Source of the DNA: Bacteroidota bacterium | GTDB taxonomy: Bacteria; Bacteroidota; Bacteroidia; Bacteroidales; CAIXZF01 | Length of the DNA: 64,000 nt | Assembly: GCA_022709385.1 (NCBI GenBank) | Contig: JAKLIX010000006.1 | Coordinates: 1-64,000 of the forward strand | Reading direction: 5' to 3' | Shown: positions 17,602 through 26,300 of the stretch, piece by piece | How positions within the stretch are numbered: the first letter of the stretch is position 1 | How the letters are laid out: each line of letters begins with the position of its first letter | Position numbers and translations under genes: made by a program | The notes under the pieces: model-generated | The model's database searches: none | Seen by the model: the letters and a program-made list of their open reading frames with translations, nothing else | Told to the model about the DNA's origin: nothing

Positions 17602-19695
17602 TTAGAATGGTATTCTGATCTCGACTGATGTTCCGCTATGTGGATCAGGTTTATTCATTTTGTCATCGATCGTATATAAAATGTTCTTTTTTGTGAGTTC
17701 GTTATGCAGCCTGATCAGCTGGGAGATGATATCCAGTCCTTTTCCGCTACCGCCTGTTCCGGAGCTGCCGGCTTTCTTCCGCCCGATACCGTTGTCTTCG
17801 ATTGAAATCAGTGTTTCCCGGCTCTCGCTTTCGCGCCTGATCTGAATGATGAGTTCACCCTTGCGGTTCAATGGTCTCAGGCCGTGTTTCACGCTGTTTT
17901 CGGCGAAAGTCTGGATCAGCATCTTCGGGATCTCCATCCGGGGATCGATGTCTTTATGCACATCGATTTGATAATCAAACGGATATTCCATTCTGCCTCT
18001 TTCCACTTCGAGATAGGCTTTTACGAAATCCAGTTCTTCCTGCAGGCTTCTGTGGGTTTTACCTGCATCCATCAGGGAGGAACGGATGAGCCTGGAAAAG
18101 TGTCCCATTTTTTCGCCTGCTGCTTCGTGTTGGCCTAAACTCAGGGAAGCATGCACCGTATTCATGGCGTTCAGGATAAAGTGAGGGTCGAGCTGATTCT
18201 GCAGCACCAGGGTCTGCAGCTCGCTGATTTTATTCTTAATCCTGATCTGCCTTTGTATCTGCAGGCGGCCTAAATGCTGGATGAGCCAGATCAGCAGCAT
18301 CGACATCAGGTACACGGCTGCATAAAAAGGGATCCTGAGCCAGGCCAGCGGATTCATTACATAGGCGTATTCCAGCAGGTTATCGGCATTATGAAATGTG
18401 AAATGTTTCTTTTTGCCTGCTTCCGTTTTGTTTGAGAAGAAGGGCGTGTAGCTGCGCATGGGCAGACTGAAGGATGCGGTTTTCTTCATGTGCCGGTCAA
18501 AGACCTGTATGAGTCCTCCGTCCCCTGTACGGATCAGTAACTCCCTGCTGCCGTCACCATCAAGGTCATAAACCATGGTTACGCAGTCCTGGGAGGGCTC
18601 CCCGATATGCACCATCCCGATCGTGTCGAAATCACTGTTGATTTCAGTCATGCTCTTGTTCTGGTGTGCGATCATGAACAGGGAATGTCCGTGTTTCTTT
18701 TCGAATATTACAGGATTTAACACCTGGCTTTGTGTCTTGTCCAATTGATGAGATACAAGGATCCTGTCGTCGGGGGTGGCTTTGAAAAGCCGGTTTTCAC
18801 TTTTTTCTTTTGCAAACAGGCTGTATTTCCCGATGAGCAGGCTTTGACCGTTCTCCTCATAGGGGAATAGGGACAGCATGCCGGTGCGGCCGGGGAACTC
18901 CAGGGGTTCGAAGCGGTATTCCAGGCGGTGGTTGAACACCATCAGCCAGGCGCTGCTGTCGCAGAAGGGGAATTCTCCCGGGCTGCAGTTTCCCGGTGCA
19001 TAGCAGTCCACGATGATCTCGGCCCTGCCGTCGCGGTTCAGGTCGGCCATTTTCGGGTTCATGATCTGGGCAGCGCTCAGCGGGGAACGCAGGATGCTGT
19101 CTTTTCTGATATTCCATGCAAATATGCTTCTGGGTTGCTTGCAGAAGCCGGCACAAACCACAAAGACCAATTCTTTGTATCCGTCACCGTCGAGATCGCT
19201 GAGCCCGGCCGGTTGGAAAAGAAAGTCATACAGACTGAGTCCGGGCAGGGAAAGCGTAAGAAACCGGCTGTGAACCTCCGGATCGGTTTTGTTCAGGGGT
19301 TCACAGCGGCTGATAAACAGGCTGTCGTCCTTGTAGCTTGCCACGTAAGCTTCCCTGTAACCGTTGTTGTCATAATCGCCTGTCGCATAGGGGACGTCAT
19401 TGCTCAGAAGATGGCCCGGGAAGTTCCATTCATCGATAAAACGTTTCTCATGATCTTTCAGTAACAGAAAGCAGGTCTTATGTTTGAAATTGCCAGCTTG
19501 CAGCAGTTCGGAATTTCCGTCCCCGTCCATGTCATCGTACCCGATCACCACGCCTCCGGAGATGAACTCACTGCTGATCAGGCGGATATTGTATGATGAA
19601 AAGAGATCGGGGAGCAGCAGAATCACGACCGTGGCCGGAATCACGGCCAGTACCCAGCGGTTTGACAGGAAGGGGAGGAGGCGGGGCATCATCAT
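17602..19695 (-). CDS. FG-GAP propeller sensor fused to LytS-type histidine kinase
   Basis: The 697-aa protein has an N-terminal membrane helix (about 10-30). About 380 extracytoplasmic residues follow with at least five FG-GAP/EF-loop motifs (DDMDGDGNSEL, GDYDNNGYREA, SDLDGDGYKEL, ADLNRDGRAEI, YDLDGDGSREL), suggesting a calcium-binding beta-propeller. A second membrane helix (about 445-470) and a short coiled linker lead to a LytS/YehU-type kinase domain. His505 in LDPHFILNAMN is the probable phosphorylation site. The ATPase part has Asn600 in AENSVKHG and EDNGIG at 633-638. Such kinases pair with LytTR response regulators; the best candidate here is at 49487-50242, which has a closely similar promoter region. 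The ligand is unknown, with calcium or a surface polymer as possibilities. An FG-GAP propeller as sensor is uncommon. Confidence 0.85.
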   Translation of the reverse strand: MMMPRLLPFLSNRWVLAVIPATVVILLLPDLFSSYNIRLISSEFISGGVVIGYDDMDGDGNSELLQAGNFKHKTCFLLLKDHEKRFIDEWNFPGHLLSNDVPYATGDYDNNGYREAYVASYKDDSLFISRCEPLNKTDPEVHSRFLTLSLPGLSLYDFLFQPAGLSDLDGDGYKELVFVVCAGFCKQPRSIFAWNIRKDSILRSPLSAAQIMNPKMADLNRDGRAEIIVDCYAPGNCSPGEFPFCDSSAWLMVFNHRLEYRFEPLEFPGRTGMLSLFPYEENGQSLLIGKYSLFAKEKSENRLFKATPDDRILVSHQLDKTQSQVLNPVIFEKKHGHSLFMIAHQNKSMTEINSDFDTIGMVHIGEPSQDCVTMVYDLDGDGSRELLIRTGDGGLIQVFDRHMKKTASFSLPMRSYTPFFSNKTEAGKKKHFTFHNADNLLEYAYVMNPLAWLRIPFYAAVYLMSMLLIWLIQHLGRLQIQRQIRIKNKISELQTLVLQNQLDPHFILNAMNTVHASLSLGQHEAAGEKMGHFSRLIRSSLMDAGKTHRSLQEELDFVKAYLEVERGRMEYPFDYQIDVHKDIDPRMEIPKMLIQTFAENSVKHGLRPLNRKGELIIQIRRESESRETLISIEDNGIGRKKAGSSGTGGSGKGLDIISQLIRLHNELTKKNILYTIDDKMNKPDPHSGTSVEIRIPF

Positions 19696-19718
19696 GGCAA
19701 CCGGAAAAGCTATCCTGA

Positions 19719-19726
19719 CAAAGATA
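19719..19726 (-). promoter_or_regulatory. Putative -7 box of the sensor kinase gene
   Basis: On the minus strand this reads TATCTTTG, an exact TAnnTTTG match, ending 23 bases before the ATG. The surrounding bases (CAAAGATAGCG-N-TAAT on the plus strand) recur in front of the LytTR response regulator at 50263. No TTTG -33 box is seen. Confidence 0.5.
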
Positions 19727-19900
19727 GCGATAATCCATTTCTGTCATGATATCCGGGGCATCATGGTACAGGACCGGGTTCCTTTTCAAGGTGTCTGCTA
19801 CAGGAAGTGTTGTCAACTCCCGTGATGGGGTGGGTACATGCAATAGACATTACTGCTGAGCGGACTGAAAAAAGAAATAGCGTGTACAGTTGGGTGTTTT

Positions 19901-20323
19901 TCAATCCACCGTCAAATACAGGATTCTGGTTTCACGGATTTGTCCGTCCGGTTGCTCGATAATGATTTTTTCAAAAAAGATTTTCGTTCCCTTTGGCGCT
20001 TTGGAGATAAATGTCTTCACTTCCTCCGAAAAACGCTTGCCCTGGTTGGATTTCTGGTAAATGTCGCCGGCATATGTAGCCACAAAATCGAAAGACATGA
20101 CACGAATGTCGGTGATCACTTCACCGGCTTCATTCAGCAGGGTGATGGAATCTGCCTCGGCGAGCAATTTTTTGCTGATGGGGCCGCTGGTAAATCCCTG
20201 GATAGAAGGCCTGATAATTGAATCTGCAGGAAATGATTGTTTCCGGGCAGTCAAGACTGATGATTGAAGCATTATCATTATGAGCAGGCAGAGGTTAAAG
20301 CCAAAAATTGTGTATTGTTTCAT
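19901..20323 (-). CDS. Small exported protein with GldM C-terminal-like domain
   Basis: The 140-aa protein has a signal peptide (about 1-27) and one domain that resembles the last periplasmic domain of GldM/PorM, the T9SS motor protein. Matching features are the series ITDIRVMSFDFVATYAGD, GKRFSEEVKTFISKAPKGTKIFFEKI and a closing strand after a Pro-Asp-Gly turn. GldM itself is about 500 aa with a transmembrane anchor, so this is a stand-alone version. It lies just downstream of the 2572-aa T9SS substrate gene, on the same strand after a 65-base gap. It might bind the secretion motor or dock cargo in the periplasm. The domain match is from reading only. Confidence 0.6.
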   Translation of the reverse strand: MKQYTIFGFNLCLLIMIMLQSSVLTARKQSFPADSIIRPSIQGFTSGPISKKLLAEADSITLLNEAGEVITDIRVMSFDFVATYAGDIYQKSNQGKRFSEEVKTFISKAPKGTKIFFEKIIIEQPDGQIRETRILYLTVD

Positions 20324-20388
20324 AGTAAGTGATATTATTGGTATGATTCCGAATTTGCAGTGGTAGCTGGTGACAGTATTTTTAACAA

Positions 20389-23300
20389 TTACCTGATTTG
20401 GATTATTTTACCATCTGTGATCGATGATTTATTTCTTGAGTTAACAATATATTCAAAAAAGTAAATTCCCGGGCCTGCTTCCAAAGAATTCACGATAATC
20501 TTATTATTTCCACGTGTTTGCCTGTCGTAGAAGTATGTCCTTAATAATTGACCGGTGACTGAGAATAAATTAAGAGTGACAGAAGCGTCTTCATCTAAAA
20601 AATAATGTAGTTCTGTCTCGTTTGAGAATGGATTTGGGAAAACACAAACCTCATTATTTTCATTTCCGGTGAATAGAATCTTAGAGTGAAATAAGCAGAA
20701 AGTCTCATATGATTTGGCCTCTGAATCTGTAATATTGCTTTCAGGCCCGGTCGCAAACAATGGAGATGTGAAATCATGCAACAAACTGAAATGCAAGCTA
20801 AGCAAGACATCTCCGGGTTGTACAAGGGCAGGAGCAATATTATACCAGGCAATCCTGATCTGATCGTTCGACTGGTGAAAATCCAATACTCCTCCTAATT
20901 CCGTTGTAACATCATGGCACAACAGCAATTCTGAAGAAACATTAATAACAAGCGAGACAGACCCGATTTCAGCTTCCTGACCTGATAAGAGTGGGAGGAT
21001 TATATTTTCCCTTCCCCGGACAACAATTGTTGAGTTTTCCTCAATATTTACCATGGGTGTTATCTTAGCAGCGGGAGCATATGAACCATTTACGTCTCCA
21101 TAGCAAAGAGTCATAATATTCTGAACAATATTGTTACCATTCAACACCACAACTGGCGATTCAAAAGCCCAGTCGCCCGCAGGGAATGAACTGAGTTGCT
21201 GTGTAAAGCGTTTTGCGATCATTAGAGCATCGACTGAATTTACCGTGCCTGATATGTTTACATCGGCTGCCTTCAACCTGATTCCGGTGAGGAGTGATAA
21301 ACCTGTGAAGTGCTTCATTACAATTAAAGCATCAGCAGAGTTTGCTCCTCCCCATGGCTTTAGACACTGTCCATCGAGAGCATATGTTCCATCCGGCATA
21401 TTCTGAAATTGATAAGAACCTCCGGCATCAGTAAGTGTTTGGCTTATGACAGTATTATTTTGTTCAAGAAGGATCATTGCGTTTCCGATTGGTGTATTCG
21501 TTGTGTTATTATATGTAAGCTGACCGTTAATGTTATTGCAATATTCAACTGTAACCGTCTGGTTCTGAAATATTGATGGAATGATTTGATCGTCAATGTC
21601 CACATACTGACATGCTTCGGGAGTGAGGAGATCCCAGGTTAATGAAGAATAACCTGCTGAAGCTGTAAAGTTTAGTTGGATAAGGGTGTCGTTACTGATG
21701 CTGAATGGCAACAATGAAAACCATGCAAGGATGATATTATTGCTGTCCTGATTCACCTCAAGAATCCCATTGCTCAAAGATGGATGCACTTGCTGGTAAC
21801 CCTGGTATGTGAGTATGTCCGGACTAAAAAGTATAGTCAATGAAATGGCTGCTACATCAATTGCATTTTGAATTACGATCGGTACATTCAAATTTCCCTC
21901 ACAGGCTTGTGATAGCGAAAAATAGGTGATAATGCTTTCGGGAGAGGGATCAGTTCCTGTTCCTTCCAGCAATGTAAAGACATTATTGCCAGTGCCCTGT
22001 AATGTTCCTGATAAGATTACTGATTTGATTCCTGAGGTATTTGGACAGAACTGCACACTGATGCTTTGTTGATCACCCGGATTCAGTATGAAGTTACCGC
22101 CGCCTGATACAATCTGAAATGCTGTAGTATCAGGGCCTGACAATTCGACACTTCCGGAAGCGGGAAGTGTTCCGGTGTTGGACAGGATGAATTCCTGTAT
22201 GGCAGAACAAGTACCAACGGGAATGTCTCCAAAATTGAGGTAGGACGGGCTTAACGCCACCACCGGATAAGTTACCGTGTTGAAGCTCCAGCTGTAATTG
22301 CTGTCCAGTGTATTGTTATTCAAATCCCTGACTCCCGAATTGCCTGCCAATATCAGCATTTCATATAAAGTGCCGGGTTCAAGCATTCCCGGATCAAAAA
22401 CCAGGCGTTGGCTTGCCGGATAATATGTCAGCGACAATGGCATCACAACTGTGATTCCATTTTTAAGCAGAAGAACTGAGTTTGAATTTATGGAGGAAGC
22501 ATTTATGGGGATATCAAACGCAGCGACAATCGTGTCTCCAGTTGAAATGTTTGTCGCATTATCTGCTGGATAAACTGAAATAACATGCGGTGCATGCTGG
22601 ATGACCAAAACGGTATCAAATTTTTCAATGCTCTGGGGAGAATTGTCGTTGTCAGTAGCATGGATTTCATAAGGAAAGAATCCCGTAGGTCTTGGTGACA
22701 GGATACAGTAATAGTGTCCTTCCGATTCCTGTATGCCTTCAATCACCGAATCATTGTCAAACATGAGGTAGGTGTTTCCAATGCCGGAATCGTCAGTCAC
22801 CTGCCAGTCGAATCGAATCGCTTCATTGTCCTCTATAAGGCCGTCATTATCTCCGGTGAATTCTTCATGCGTATTCGACAGGATAATTGGAGGTTGCTCA
22901 TCATTGTCAGTAATGATGATGGGCTTAAAGCAAATATTATTTGTTTCATCGGATTCTTCAATTGAATCATTGCGGTCAACGATCACATAAAGATTATACT
23001 GTCCGGTCTGGGAGAAAACCAGGTTAAGGGTAATTAAGCTGTCTGCACCTTCTTCAATGACCGGTATCGTAAGGGAATCGATGAGGTTTCCCTCTGAAGG
23101 ATCTGAGAGGTAAAACTCAACAGCAATTTCCCCTGCCGTTGCGTTACCCATATTTCTGACCAGCATGGAAATATTTACGACATCATTATCTGTAGGATTC
23201 TCAGGTGTAAATGACAGGTTATTTGCAGCAACCTCCAAATCCGGCAATACGGGAGGGACCTCATATTTCCATATCTGGAAATGGTCATCCTGGCTGATAA

Positions 23301-26300
23301 TTAATTCAGATACGCCGTCATTATTAAGATCAACAGCTTCGATATTGTAAATATGATCAATAAAGGGTTCTGAGGCAAAGACCTCAAAATATGAACCGTT
23401 TGAATACTCATAAACGATCATTCTTGAACCCTGATAATCTTCCCCGAGAAATACCTCCATAAAGCCGTTGCTATTCAGATCAGCCACTGCGGGAGAGGAG
23501 AACTCACCGTATAAGCCCGGACTGTTATGAAATTCAAAACTCCAGGTTGATGGATTAAATACGGAGAATTCAAATCCGTTTTCCTCTCCACTGAAGATGA
23601 TTTCTTTAATATTATCATTATCGATATCTATTATAATAGGAAATACCTTTTCCAGTTCTGGATCGGGTGAGTAACTAATAAAGGGATCATGTATTAGAGA
23701 GTAGGAGCTGCCACTTGTATTTTCCCAAATGAAGACCCATTCATCTGCGCCTGCAACAATAATTTCTTTCTTTCCGTCTTGATCTGAATCGCCAATTCCG
23801 ACGTAACCCATATTGGTACCTCCGGCCCCGTAATCCTGGATAGTTGTTCCTGAATTCCAAACTGATGTATAGCTGTTATTTGCCGATCTTTTGTAAATTG
23901 TTACCTTGGAGTCGTTAAAAAGCACAATTTCATCATTCGTATCATTATTGCAATTCCCAACTTCTAATTTGTCATAACCTGGTGCATTTGACAGTTGCCA
24001 CACCTGCGCATATTGATCATTCCCGGTATTTTCAAAAACAAAAAGTTTTGATGAAAAGTTATCCTGGACATAAACACCAATTGCTATATCCATATATATA
24101 TCGCCGTCGCAGTTTCCGACTTTACATGATTCAATATATACCTGGTTGCCAATTTGGAAAGTATAGCTAAACTTGAGGGTGAATTGGAAAGAGCCTGTTG
24201 TGGTTTGTTCCCATATGTAAAGAATATTGTCATAAAAGGTCACAATATCGACAAGTCCGTCATTATCAAGGTCAGCCGGTTCCACCCAATCACCGCCCTG
24301 GTTCAGGGCAGGATCACTGGTCCAGACTTGAATGTAGCTTTCTGTTGATTGATTGAAGAAAGTACCACTGACCTGGATGTCATGGGTGCCTCTGTTATGG
24401 TTATTGGAATGAATTCTGAAGGTTTCATTTACATTCATGGGGGTGTCACGGGTGATACTGATGCTGATGTTGACAGTGCAGGCAGGGCAGATGGTCAGCG
24501 GGAAATTAACTCCCGAAATGATATTTCCCGGATTGCCGGAGATATTTTCAATTTGTGAGATGATCAGATCCGATGAGCCGTAATTCCAGATTGTAATTGG
24601 AATAACTGCTGTATCTCCCGGTTCTTCGATACCAAAGTCTGTTCCTTCTGGAGAATAGTTGAGTCTTGGTGCCGGAAATACCTGTAACTGGAAAGGCACT
24701 GCCTGGTTAAAATCCTGACTTGCCCAGTAAACCGTAAGTTGTCCCTGGATATTCCCCACAAAATCGTATGGGATTTGTTGAATGTTAAAATCCTCTCCGG
24801 GCAGCGGCCATTCAGAATCGCCAACGTCAATGTCAGGATAATCTGCCCAATAGGTTGTTGTACCATTGAACATTGCCGGAAGGAAACATAATGCTTCGAC
24901 ATCGATGGCATCTCCACTGCCCGTATTCATCAGGCTCAGCAGAAAATCAATGCTGTTCTCCCCACTTTGCAGGATGCCGTCATTGTTGCATTTGCTGCCG
25001 TCGTCGGTGATCACCGGGTTCCCGACCACCTCAAATGCCGGTGAAACATTATCTGAGATATGGATATTTGGTATGTTCAATACCTGATAAAACATGTATC
25101 CATTCTCATCTACGAATGTCAGATTCAGCTGAAAAGCCACGTATCCGCTGAATCCGTTTGCAACCTGAATGCCGAAGTCATCGTTCCCTTTTTTATTCTG
25201 AAGTGGTTGAAAAATGCCATAATAACTGTCGTTGTCGGTAATGGTGACATTCGGATTTGTTGTGGTGAGGATGGATTCAACATCGTGCATTTCAAGACTG
25301 GAGCTCTGGTTTTTTATCCAAACATCCAGCTCAAAACTCTCACCAGATTCTATAATCATGTCGCCATCACCCTCATCCTCCTCTGCCTGCTTGGACATAT
25401 ATTGAAAATTAGCGCTGAGATCGGGATGATTGATCTCGACATATCCCGGGGAGTAATCGTAATTTATAGTCGTTCCGTCATCTATGGTCGCATAAATCCA
25501 GTATTGTCCTTCAGGCATGTTAACTGTATTCCAGCTGTATCCATCCGAATTGTCTTCAAAAACAGGGTTTCCGGGGTTCATGCAGGTACCGTTCTGGCCT
25601 GAATTGTTGTTATCATAGTAAAGATAAATGATTGCATTGTTGTCCGGATCATTATCATTCCACCAGATATAGCATATATCATGGACCACTTCATTGTTTG
25701 GATTGGTAATTTCGATGGTGGGAGGGTAAGCAGAGATACCGCCCGGATTTACCGGCAAGTACAATTCACCGGAAAAGGGATACCTTAGTGCAGTGCCGGT
25801 TGCAGAGATTGCTTCGAAATGGAACTGCCTGGTTCCGTTTGTACTGAATGTTAATACTTTGGTGTATGGAACACCTGATTGGTAATTTGTCCCACTCCCT
25901 GTCATGCTGTACTGTGTTCCGTCGCAGATCAGTTTCACGTTCTGAGGCGGATTGTTCGTGAGGTCCGAAAAAGTTACTGTAAAGGTGAATGGTGTACTTG
26001 TATTTCCTGATACCGGACTCACAGTACCATTACTAAGACTTGCCGGCTGAACATCGATAAGGACGCTTGCCGGTACCGGCGGTTCATTACCACCATTGTC
26101 CATTGCGGAGAAAAATACAGTTTCAGGTGCAGAAAGATTTAGATTAATATTTATCGTGTAATAGTCCTGTAGCGGATGTTGGGGCTGTATCGGTGAAAAC
26201 TGCCAATTACCTGTCTGACCTATTTTGTACTTAATATAGTGAATACCAGATTTGTCAGTTGCTTTGATATACAGATTTTGCGATAATCCATTATATGAGA

